Below, piece by piece: positions 26,966-38,500 of a stretch of 64,000 bases of DNA (position 1 is the first letter of the stretch; each line of letters begins with the position of its first letter). The notes beneath the pieces were generated by a model. It did no database searches. It was not told the origin of the DNA and was given only the letters and a program-made list of their open reading frames with translations. Origin of the DNA: Balanoglossus misakiensis (lineage: Eukaryota > Hemichordata); assembly GCA_040954595.2 (NCBI GenBank), contig CM082580.2, forward strand, positions 14,074,001 through 14,138,000, written 5' to 3'. Both the position numbers and the translations under genes were made by a program.

Positions 26966-29900
26966 ACCCATGATTTTTTCAAAAAATGAGCAAATTTTGA
27001 AAATTCGCAAAGTCGTAAAATCTTCGATTTTTGACGATTTTCCTGAGCTATAACCCATGATTTTTTCAAAAAATGAGCAAATTTTGAAAATTCGCAAAGT
27101 CGAAAAATCTTCGATTTTTGACGATTTTCCTGAGCTATAACCCATGATTTTTTCAAAAAATGAGCAAATTTTGAAAATTCGCAAACTCGAAAAATCTTCG
27201 ATTTTTGACGATTTTCCTGAGCTATAACCCATGATTTTTTCAAAAAATGAGCAAATTTTGAAAATTCGCAAAGTCGAAAAATCTTCGATTTTTGACGATT
27301 TTCCTGAGCTATAACCCATGATTTTTTCAAAAAATGAGCAAATTTTTAAAATTCGCAAACTCGAAAAATCTTCGATTTTTGACGATTTTCCTGAGCTATA
27401 ACCCATGATTTTTTCAAAAAATGAGCAAATTTTTAAAATTCGCAAACTCGAAAAATCTTCGATTTTTGACGATTTTCCTGAGCTATAACCCATGATTTTT
27501 TCAAAAAATGACCAAATTTAGAAAATTCGCAAACTCGAAAAATCTTCGATTTTTGACGATTTTCCTGAGCTATAACCCATGATTTTTTCAAAAAATGAGC
27601 AAATTTTGAAAATTCGCAAACTCGAAAAATCTTCGATTTTTGACGATTTTCCTGAGCTATAACCCATGATTTTTTCAAAAAATGAGCAAATTTTAAAAAT
27701 TCGCAAACTCGAAAAATCTTCGATTTTTGACGATTTTCCTGAGCTATAACCCATGATTTTTTCAAAAAATGAGCAAATTTTGAAAATTCGCAAACTCGAA
27801 AAATCTTCGATTTTTGACGATTTTCCTGAGCTATAACCCATGATTTTTTCAAAAAATGAGCAAATTTTGAAAATTCGCAAACTCGAAAAATCTTCGATTT
27901 TTGACGATTTTCCTGAGCTATAACCCATGATTTTTTCAAAAAATGAGCAAATATTGAAAATTCGCAAACTCGAAAAATCTTCGATTTTTGACGATTTTCC
28001 TGAGCTATAACCCATGATTTTTTCAAAAAATGAGCAAATATTGAAAATTCGCAAACTCGAAAAATCTTCGATTTTTGACGATTTTCCTGAGCTATAACCC
28101 ATGATTTTTTCAAAAAATGAGCAAATATTGAAAATTCGCAAACTCGAAAAATCTTCGATTTTTGACGATTTTCCTGAGCTATAACCCATGATTTTTTCAA
28201 AAAATGAGCAAATATTGAAAATTCGCAAACTCGAAAAATCTTCGATTTTTGACGATTTTCCTGAGCTATAACCCATGATTTTTTCAAAAAATGAGCAAAT
28301 TTTGAAAATTCGCAAACTCGAAAAATCTTCGATTTTTGACGATTTTCCTGAGCTATAACCCATGATTTTTTCAAAAAATGAGCAAATTTTGAAAATTCGC
28401 AAACTCGAAAAATCTTCGATTTTTGACGATTTTCCTGAGCTATAACCCATGATTTTTTCAAAAAATGAGCAAATTTTGAAAATTCGCAAACTCGAAAAAT
28501 CTTCGAATTTTGACGATTTTCCTGAGCTATAACCCATGATTTTTTCAAAAAATGAGCAAATATTGAAAATTCGCAAACTCGAAAAATCTTCGATTTTTGA
28601 CGATTTTCCTGAGCTATAACCCATGATTTTTTCAAAAAATGAGCAAATATTGAAAATTCGCAAACTCGAAAAATCTTCGATTTTTGACGATTTTCCTGAG
28701 CTATAACCCATGATTTTTTCAAAAAATGAGCAAATTTTGAAAATTCGCAAACTCGAAAAATCTTCGATTTTTGACGATTTTCCTGAGCTATAACCCATGA
28801 TTTTTTCAAAAAATGAGCAAATTTTGAAAATTCGCAAACTCGAAAAATCTTCGATTTTTGACGATTTTCCTGAGCTATAACCCATGATTTTTTCAAAAAA
28901 TGAGCAAATTTTGAAAATTCGCAAAGTCGAAAAATCTTCGATTTTTGACGATTTTCCTGAGCTATAACCCATGATTTTTTCAAAAAATGAGCAAATTTTG
29001 AAAATTCGCAAAGTCGAAAAATCTTCGATTTTTGACGATTTTCCTGAGCTATAACCCATGATTTTTTCAAAAAATGAGCAAATTTTGAAAATTCGCAAAG
29101 TCGAAAAATCTTCGATTTTTGACGATTTTCCTGAGCTATAACCCATGATTTTTTCAAAAAATGAGCAAATTTTGAAAATTCGCAAACTCGAAAAATCTTC
29201 GATTTTTGACGATTTTCCTGAGCTATAACCCATGATTTTTTCAAAAAATGAGCAAATTTTGAAAATTCGCAAACTCGAAAAATCTTCGATTTTTGACGAT
29301 TTTCCTGAGCTATAACCCATGATTTTTTCAAAAAATGAGCAAATTTTTAAAATTCGCAAACTCGAAAAATCTTCGATTTTTGACGATTTTCCTGAGCTAT
29401 AACCCATGATTTTTTCAAAAAATGAGCAAATTTTGAAAATTCGCAAACTCGAAAAATCTTCGATTTTTGACGATTTTCCTGAGCTATAACCCATGATTTT
29501 TTCAAAAAATGAGCAAATATTGAAAATTCGCAAACTCGAAAAATCTTCGATTTTTGACGATTTTCCTGAGCTATAACCCATGATTTTTTCAAAAAATGAG
29601 CAAATATTGAAAATTCGCAAAGTCGAAAAATCTTCGATTTTTGACGATTTTCCTGAGCTATAACCCATGATTTTTTCAAAAAATGAGCAAATATTGAAAA
29701 TTCGCAAAGTCGAAAAATCTTCGATTTTTGACGATTTTCCTGAGCTATAACCCATGATTTTTTCAAAAAATGAGCAAATTTTGAAAATTCGCAAAGTCGT
29801 AAAATCTTCGATTTTTGACGATTTTCCTGAGCTATAACCCATGATTTTTTCAAAAAATGAGCAAATTTTGAAAATTCGCAAAGTCGAAAAATCTTCGATT

Positions 29901-32530
29901 TTTGACGATTTTCCTGAGCTATAACCCATGATTTTTTCAAAAAATGAGCAAATTTTGAAAATTCGCAAACTCGAAAAATCTTCGATTTTTGACGATTTTC
30001 CTGAGCTATAACCCATGATTTTTTCAAAAAATGAGCAAATTTTGAAAATTCGCAAAGTCGAAAAATCTTCGATTTTTGACGATTTTCCTGAGCTATAACC
30101 CATGATTTTTTCAAAAAATGAGCAAATTTTTAAAATTCGCAAACTCGAAAAATCTTCGATTTTTGACGATTTTCCTGAGCTATAACCCATGATTTTTTCA
30201 AAAAATGAGCAAATTTTTAAAATTCGCAAACTCGAAAAATCTTCGATTTTTGACGATTTTCCTGAGCTATAACCCATGATTTTTTCAAAAAATGACCAAA
30301 TTTAGAAAATTCGCAAACTCGAAAAATCTTCGATTTTTGACGATTTTCCTGAGCTATAACCCATGATTTTTTCAAAAAATGAGCAAATTTTGAAAATTCG
30401 CAAACTCGAAAAATCTTCGATTTTTGACGATTTTCCTGAGCTATAACCCATGATTTTTTCAAAAAATGAGCAAATTTTAAAAATTCGCAAACTCGAAAAA
30501 TCTTCGATTTTTGACGATTTTCCTGAGCTATAACCCATGATTTTTTCAAAAAATGAGCAAATTTTGAAAATTCGCAAACTCGAAAAATCTTCGATTTTTG
30601 ACGATTTTCCTGAGCTATAACCCATGATTTTTTCAAAAAATGAGCAAATTTTGAAAATTCGCAAACTCGAAAAATCTTCGATTTTTGACGATTTTCCTGA
30701 GCTATAACCCATGATTTTTTCAAAAAATGAGCAAATATTGAAAATTCGCAAACTCGAAAAATCTTCGATTTTTGACGATTTTCCTGAGCTATAACCCATG
30801 ATTTTTTCAAAAAATGAGCAAATATTGAAAATTCGCAAACTCGAAAAATCTTCGATTTTTGACGATTTTCCTGAGCTATAACCCATGATTTTTTCAAAAA
30901 ATGAGCAAATATTGAAAATTCGCAAACTCGAAAAATCTTCGATTTTTGACGATTTTCCTGAGCTATAACCCATGATTTTTTCAAAAAATGAGCAAATATT
31001 GAAAATTCGCAAACTCGAAAAATCTTCGATTTTTGACGATTTTCCTGAGCTATAACCCATGATTTTTTCAAAAAATGAGCAAATTTTGAAAATTCGCAAA
31101 CTCGAAAAATCTTCGATTTTTGACGATTTTCCTGAGCTATAACCCATGATTTTTTCAAAAAATGAGCAAATTTTGAAAATTCGCAAACTCGAAAAATCTT
31201 CGATTTTTGACGATTTTCCTGAGCTATAACCCATGATTTTTTCAAAAAATGAGCAAATTTTGAAAATTCGCAAACTCGAAAAATCTTCGAATTTTGACGA
31301 TTTTCCTGAGCTATAACCCATGATTTTTTCAAAAAATGAGCAAATATTGAAAATTCGCAAACTCGAAAAATCTTCGATTTTTGACGATTTTCCTGAGCTA
31401 TAACCCATGATTTTTTCAAAAAATGAGCAAATATTGAAAATTCGCAAACTCGAAAAATCTTCGATTTTTGACGATTTTCCTGAGCTATAACCCATGATTT
31501 TTTCAAAAAATGAGCAAATTTTGAAAATTCGCAAACTCGAAAAATCTTCGATTTTTGACGATTTTCCTGAGCTATAACCCATGATTTTTTCAAAAAATGA
31601 GCAAATTTTGAAAATTCGCAAAGTCGAAAAATCTTCGATTTTTGACGATTTTCCTGAGCTATAACCCATGATTTTTTCAAAAAATGAGCAAATTTTGAAA
31701 ATTCGCAAAGTCGAAAAATCTTCGATTTTTGACGATTTTCCTGAGCTATAACCCATGATTTTTTCAAAAAATGAGCAAATTTTGAAAATTCGCAAAGTCG
31801 AAAAATCTTCGATTTTTGACGATTTTCCTGAGCTATAACCCATGATTTTTTCAAAAAATGAGCAAATTTTGAAAATTCGCAAAGTCGAAAAATCTTCGAT
31901 TTTTGACGATTTTCCTGAGCTATAACCCATGATTTTTTCAAAAAATGAGCAAATTTTGAAAATTCGCAAACTCGAAAAATCTTCGATTTTTGACGATTTT
32001 CCTGAGCTATAACCCATGATTTTTTCAAAAAATGAGCAAATTTTGAAAATTCGCAAACTCGAAAAATCTTCGATTTTTGACGATTTTCCTGAGCTATAAC
32101 CCATGATTTTTTCAAAAAATGAGCAAATTTTTAAAATTCGCAAACTCGAAAAATCTTCGATTTTTGACGATTTTCCTGAGCTATAACCCATGATTTTTTC
32201 AAAAAATGAGCAAATTTTGAAAATTCGCAAACTCGAAAAATCTTCGATTTTTGACGATTTTCCTGAGCTATAACCCATGATTTTTTCAAAAAATGAGCAA
32301 ATATTGAAAATTCGCAAACTCGAAAAATCTTCGATTTTTGACGATTTTCCTGAGCTATAACCCATGATTTTTTCAAAAAATGAGCAAATATTGAAAATTC
32401 GCAAAGTCGAAAAATCTTCGATTTTTGACGATTTTCCTGAGCTATAACCCATGATTTTTTCAAAAAATGAGCAAATATTGAAAATTCGCAAAGTCGAAAA
32501 ATCTTCGATTTTTGACGATTTTCCTGAGCT
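26965..32530. repeat. 32-monomer (2784-bp) higher-order repeat, two tandem copies
   Basis: Rare variants repeat at exactly 2784 bp = 32 x 87. GCAAAGTCGT is at 27,007 and 29,791. CAAATTTTTAAAATTCGC starts near 27,340 and 30,124. ACCAAATTTAGAAAATTCG is at 27,511 and 30,295. The CTTCGAATTTTGACG variant is at 28,505 and 31,289. Correspondence stops between 26,935 and 27,007 on the left. The second copy ends at the orientation switch. One visible difference is near 31,886 (AAAGTC for AAACTC). Confidence 0.88.
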
Positions 32531-32560
32531 CAAAAATCGAAGATTTTTAAAGTTTGCGAA
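32521..32560. other. Orientation-switch junction of the satellite
   Basis: The left arm ends in GATTTTCCTGAGCT and the right arm starts CAAAAATCGAAGATTTTT. The switch falls in the palindrome GAGCTC. Relative to a perfect foldback at AGCT, the right-hand monomer lacks 12 bp (AGGAAAATCGTC) between two TCA words, which looks like a microhomology-mediated deletion. The first right-arm monomers also carry unusual changes (TTTTTAAAGTTTGCG; CATGGATTATAGC at about 32,592). Confidence 0.9.
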
Positions 32561-35500
32561 TTTTCAAAATTTGCTCATTTTTTGAAAAAATCATGGATTA
32601 TAGCTCAGGAAAATCGTCAAAAATCGAAGATTTTTCGACTTTGCGAATTTTCAAAATTTGCTCATTTTTTGAAAAAATCATGGGTTATAGCTCAGGAAAA
32701 TCGTCAAAAATCGAAGATTTTTCGACTTTGCGAATTTTCAAAATTTGCTCATTTTTTGAAAAAATCATGGGTTATAGCTCAGGAAAATCGTCAAAAATCG
32801 AAGATTTTTCGAGTTTGCGAATTTTCAAACTTTGGTCATTTTTTGAAAAAAATCATGGGTTATAGCTCAGGAAAATCGTCAAAATTCGAAGATTTTTCGA
32901 CTTTGCGAATTTTCAAAATTTGGTCATTTTTTGAAAAAATCATGGGTTATAGCTCAGGAAAATCGTCAAAAATCGAAGATTTTTCGACTTTGCGAATTTT
33001 CAACATTTGCTCATTTTTTGAAAAAATCATGGGTTATAGCTCAGGAAAATCGTCAAAAATCGAAGATTTTTCGACTTTGCGAATTTTCAACATTTGCTCA
33101 TTTTTTGAAAAAATCATGGGTTATAGCTCAGGAAAATCGTCAAAAATCGAAGATTTTTCGAGTTTGCGAATTTTCAACATTTGCTCATTTTTTGAAAAAA
33201 TCATGGGTTATAGCTCAGGAAAATCGTCAAAAATCGAAGATTTTTGGACTTTGCGAATTTTCAAAATTTGGTCATTTTTTGAAAAAATCATGGGTTATAG
33301 CTCAGGAAAATCGTCAAAAATCGAAGATTTTTGGACTTTGCGAATTTTCAAAATTTGGTCATTTTTTGAAAAAATCATGGGTTATAGCTCAGGAAAATCG
33401 TCAAAAATCGAAGATTTTTGGACTTTGCGAATTTTCAAAATTTGGTCATTTTTTGAAAAAATCATGGATTACAGCTCAGGAAAATCGTCAAAAATCGAAG
33501 ATTTTTCGACTTTGCGAATTTTCAAAATTTGCTCATTTTTTGAAAAAATCATGGGTTATAGCTCAGGAAAATCGTCAAAAATCGAAGATTTTTCGACTTT
33601 GCGAATTTTCAAAATTTGGTCATTTTTTGAAAAAATCATGGGTTATAGCTCAGGAAAATCGTCAAAATTCGAAGATTTTTCGACTTTGCGAATTTTCAAA
33701 ATTTGGTCATTTTTTGAAAAAATCATGGGTTATAGCTCAGGAAAGTCGTCAAAATTCGAAGATTTTTCGACTTTGCGAATTTTCAAACTTTGGTCATTTT
33801 TTGAAAAAAATCATGGGTTATAGCTCAGGAAAGTCGTCAAAATTCGAAGATTTTTCGACTTTGCGAATTTTCAAACTTTGGTCATTTTTTGAAAAAAATC
33901 ATGGGTTATAGCTCAGGAAAGTCGTCAAAATTCGAAGATTTTTCGACTTTGCGAATTTTCAAAATTTGGTCATTTTTTGAAAAAATCATGGGTTATAGCT
34001 CAGGAAAGTCGTCAAAAATCGAAGATTTTTCGAGTTTGCGAATTTTCAACATTTGCTCATTTTTTGAAAAAATCATGGGTTATAGCTCAGGAAAATCGTC
34101 AAAAATCGAAGATTTTTCGAGTTTGCGAATTTTCAACAATTGCTCATTTTTTGAAAAAATCATGGGTTATAGCTCAGGAAAATCGTCAAAAATCGAAGAT
34201 TTTTCGAGTTTGCGAATTTTCAACAATTGCTCATTTTTTGAAAAAATCATGGGTTATAGCTCAGGAAAATCGTCAAAAATCGAAGATTTTTCGAGTTTGC
34301 GAATTTTCAACATTTGCTCATTTTTTGAAAAAATCATGGGTTATAGCTCAGGAAAATCGTCAAAAATCGAAGATTTTTCGAGTTTGCGAATTTTCAACAT
34401 TTGCTCATTTTTTGAAAAAACCATGGGTTATAGCTCAGGAAAATCGTCAAAAATCGAAGATTTTTCGAGTTTGCGAATTTTCAAAATTTGGTCATTTTTT
34501 GTAAAAATCATGGGTTATAGCTCAGGAAAATCGTCAAAAATCGAAGATTTTTCGAGTTTGCGAATTTTCAAAATTTGCTCATTTTTTGAAAAAATCATGG
34601 GTTATAGCTCAGGAAAATCGTCAAAAATCGAAGATTTTTCGAGTTTGCGAATTTTCAAAATTTGGTCATTTTTTGAAAAAATCATGGGTTATAGCTCAGG
34701 AAAATCGTCAAAAATCGAAGATTTTTCGAGTTTGCGAATTTTCAAAATTTGGTCATTTTTTGAAAAAATCATGGGTTATAGCTCAGGAAAATCGTCAAAA
34801 ATCGAAGATTTTTCGAGTTTGCGAATTTTCAAAATTTGGTCATTTTTTGAAAAAATCATGGGTTATAGCTCAGGAAAATCGTCAAAAATCGAAGAATTTT
34901 CGACTTTGCGAATTTTCAAAATTTGGTCATTTTTTGAAAAAATCATGGGTTATAGCTCAGGAAAATCGTCAAAAATCGAAGAATTTTCGACTTTGCGAAT
35001 TTTCAAAATTTGGTCATTTTTTGAAAAAATCATGGGTTATAGCTCAGGAAAATCGTCAAAAATCGAAGATTTTTCGACTTTGCGAATTTTCAAAATTTGC
35101 TCATTTTTTGAAAAAATCATGGGTTATAGCTCAGGAAAATCGTCAAAAATCGAAGATTTTTCGACTTTGCGAATTTTCAAAATTTGCTCATTTTTTGAAA
35201 AAATCATGGGTTATAGCTCAGGAAAATCGTCAAAAATCGAAGATTTTTCGACTTTGCGAATTTTCAAAATTTGGTCATTTTTTGAAAAAATCATGGGTTA
35301 TAGCTCAGGAAAATCGTCAAAAATCGAAGATTTTTCGAGTTTGCGAATTTTCTAAATTTGGTCATTTTTTGAAAAAATCATGGGTTATAGCTCAGGAAAA
35401 TCGTCAAAAATCGAAGATTTTTCGAGTTTGCGAATTTTCAAAATTTGCTCATTTTTTGAAAAAATCATGGGTTATAGCTCAGGAAAATCGTCAAAAATCG

Positions 35501-38500
35501 AAGATTTTTCGAGTTTGCGAATTTTCAAAATTTGCTCATTTTTTGAAAAAATCATGGGTTATAGCTCAGGAAAATCGTCAAAAATCGAAGATTTTTCGAG
35601 TTTGCGAATTTTCAAAATTTGCTCATTTTTTGAAAAAATCATGGGTTATAGCTCAGGAAAATCGTCAAAAATCGAAGATTTTTCGACTTTGCGAATTTTC
35701 AAAATTTGGTCATTTTTTGAAAAAATCATGGGTTATAGCTCAGGAAAATCGTCAAAAATCGAAGATTTTTCGACTTTGCGAATTTTCAAAATTTGGTCAT
35801 TTTTTGAAAAAATCATGGGTTATAGCTCAGGAAAATCGTCAAAAATCGAAGATTTTTCGACTTTGCGAATTTTCAAAATTTGCTCATTTTTTGAAAAAAT
35901 CATGGGTTATAGCTCAGGAAAATCGTCAAAAATCGAAGATTTTTCGACTTTGCGAATTTTCAAAATTTGCTCATTTTTTGAAAAAATCATGGGTTATAGC
36001 TCAGGAAAATCGTCAAAAATCGAAGATTTTTCGACTTTGCGAATTTTCAAAATATGGTCATTTTTTGAAAAAATCATGGGTTATAGCTCAGGAAAATCGT
36101 CAAAAATCGAAGATTTTTCGACTTTGCGAATTTTCAAAATATGGTCATTTTTTGAAAAAATCATGGGTTATAGCTCAGGAAAATCGTCAAAAATCGAAGA
36201 TTTTTCGACTTTGCGAATTTTCAAAATTTGCTCATTTTTTGAAAAAACCATGGGTTATAGCTCAGGAAAATCGTCAAAAATCGAAGATTTTTCGACTTTG
36301 CGAATTTTCAAAATTTGCTCATTTTTTGAAAAAACCATGGGTTATAGCTCAGGAAAATCGTCAAAAATCGAAGATTTTTCGACTTTGCGAATTTTCAAAA
36401 TTTGCTCATTTTTTGAAAAAATCATGGGTTATAGCTCAGGAAAATCGTCAAAAATCGAAGATTTTTCGAGTTTGCGAATTTTCAAAATTTGCTCATTTTT
36501 TGAAAAAATCATGGGTTATAGCTCAGGAAAATCGTCAAAAATCGAATATTTTTCGAGTTTGCGAATTTTCAAAATTTGCTCATTTTTTGAAAAAATCATG
36601 GGTTATAGCTCAGGAAAATCGTCAAAAATCGAAGATTTTTCGACTTTGCGAATTTTCAAAATTTGGTCATTTTTTGAAAAAATCATGGGTTATAGCTCAG
36701 GAAAATCGTCAAAAATCGAAGATTTTTCGAGTTTGCGAATTTTCAAAATTTGCTCATTTTTTGAAAAAATCATGGGTTATAGCTCAGGAAAATCGTCAAA
36801 AATCGAAGATTTTTCGAGTTTGCGAATTTTTAAAATTTGCTCATTTTTTGAAAAAATCATGGGTTATAGCTCAGGAAAATCGTCAAAAATCGAAGATTTT
36901 TCGACTTTGCGAATTTTCAAAATTTGCTCATTTTTTGAAAAAATCATGGGTTATAGCTCAGGAAAATCGTCAAAAATCGAAGATTTTTCGACTTTGCGAA
37001 TTTTCAAAATTTGCTCATTTTATTGAAAACATCATGGGTTATAGCTCAGGAAAATCGTCAAAAATCGAAGATTTTTCGACTTTGCGAATTTTCAAAATTT
37101 GCTCATTTTTTGAAAAAATCATGGGTTATAGCTCAGGAAAATCGTCAAAAATCGAAGATTTTTCGACTTTGCGAATTTTCAAAATTTGCTCATTTTTTGA
37201 AAAAAACCATGGGTTATAGCTCAGGAAAATCGTCAAAAATCGAAGATTTTTCGAGTTTGCGAATTTTCAAAATTTGGTCATTTTTTGTAAAAATCATGGG
37301 TTATAGCTCAGGAAAATCGTCAAAAATCGAAGATTTTTCGAGTTTGCGAATTTTCAAAATTTGCTCATTTTTTGAAAAAATCATGGGTTATAGCTCAGGA
37401 AAATCGTCAAAAATCGAAGATTTTTCGAGTTTGCGAATTTTCAAAATTTGGTCATTTTTTGAAAAAATCATGGGTTATAGCTCAGGAAAATCGTCAAAAA
37501 TCGAAGATTTTTCGAGTTTGCGAATTTTCAAAATTTGCTCATTTTTTGAAAAATCATGGGTTATAGCTCAGGAAAATCGTCAAAAATCGAAGATTTTTCG
37601 AGTTTGCGAATTTTCAAAATTTGCTCATTTTTTGAAAAAATCATGGGTTATAGCTCAGGAAAATCGTCAAAAATCGAAGATTTTTCGACTTTGCGAATTT
37701 TCAAAATTTGCTCATTTTTTGAAAAAATCATGGGTTATAGCTCAGGAAAATCGTCAAAAATCGAAGATTTTTCGACTTTGCGAATTTTCAAAATTTGCTC
37801 ATTTTATTGAAAACATCATGGGTTATAGCTCAGGAAAATCGTCAAAAATCGAAGATTTTTCGACTTTGCGAATTTTCAAAATTTGCTCATTTTTTGAAAA
37901 AATCATGGGTTATAGCTCAGGAAAATCGTCAAAAATCGAAGATTTTTCGACTTTGCGAATTTTCAAAATTTGCTCATTTTTTGAAAAAATCATGGGTTAT
38001 AGCTCAGGAAAATCGTCAAAAATCGAAGATTTTTGCGACTTTGCGAATTTTCAAAATTTGCTCATTTTTTGAAAAAACCATGGGTTATAGCTCAGGAAAA
38101 TCGTCAAAAATCGAAGATTTTTCGACTTTGCGAATTTTCAAAATTTGCTCATTTTTTGAAAAAACCATGGGTTATAGCTCAGGAAAATCGTCAAAAATCG
38201 AAGATTTTTCGACTTTGCGAATTTTCAAAATTTGCTCATTTTTTGAAAAAACCATGGGTTATAGCTCAGGAAAATCGTCAAAAATCGAAGATTTTTCGAC
38301 TTTGCGAATTTTCAAAATTTGCTCATTTTTTGAAAAAACCATGGGTTATAGCTCAGGAAAATCGTCAAAAATCGAAGATTTTTCGACTTTGCGAATTTTC
38401 AAAATTTGCTCATTTTTTGAAAAAACCATGGGTTATAGCTCAGGAAAATCGTCAAAAATCGAAGATTTTTCGACTTTGCGAATTTTCAAAATTTGCTCAT

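Larger units (their letters stand above)
1597..32530 (-). repeat. 87-bp satellite array, left arm (~355 monomers)
   Basis: Continuous head-to-tail 87-bp monomers, given in window orientation. Each runs GATTTTCCTGAGCTATAACC, CATGATTTTTTCAAAAAATG, AGCAAATTTTGAAAATTCGC, AAACTCGAAAAATCTTCGAT, TTTTGAC. Strand is set by the long open frame, which reads on minus. Variants mark sub-blocks: AAAGTC versus AAACTC, CGAGAA versus CGAAAA, TTTTTACAAAAAATG, CAAATATTG, CAAATATATAAAA, CGTAAAATC and CAAAAGATG. Most monomers differ from their neighbours at 0-3 positions. Single-base indels shift the frame at scattered sites, for example near 8,150, 8,590, 9,970, 10,230, 12,235, 16,190, 20,985, 21,950 and 25,150. 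Each monomer holds three near-perfect dyads: ATTTTTT-C-AAAAAAT, AATTTT-G-AAAATT and AAAAATC-TTC-GATTTTT. No unique sequence occurs inside. The family name is unknown to me. Confidence 0.97.
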
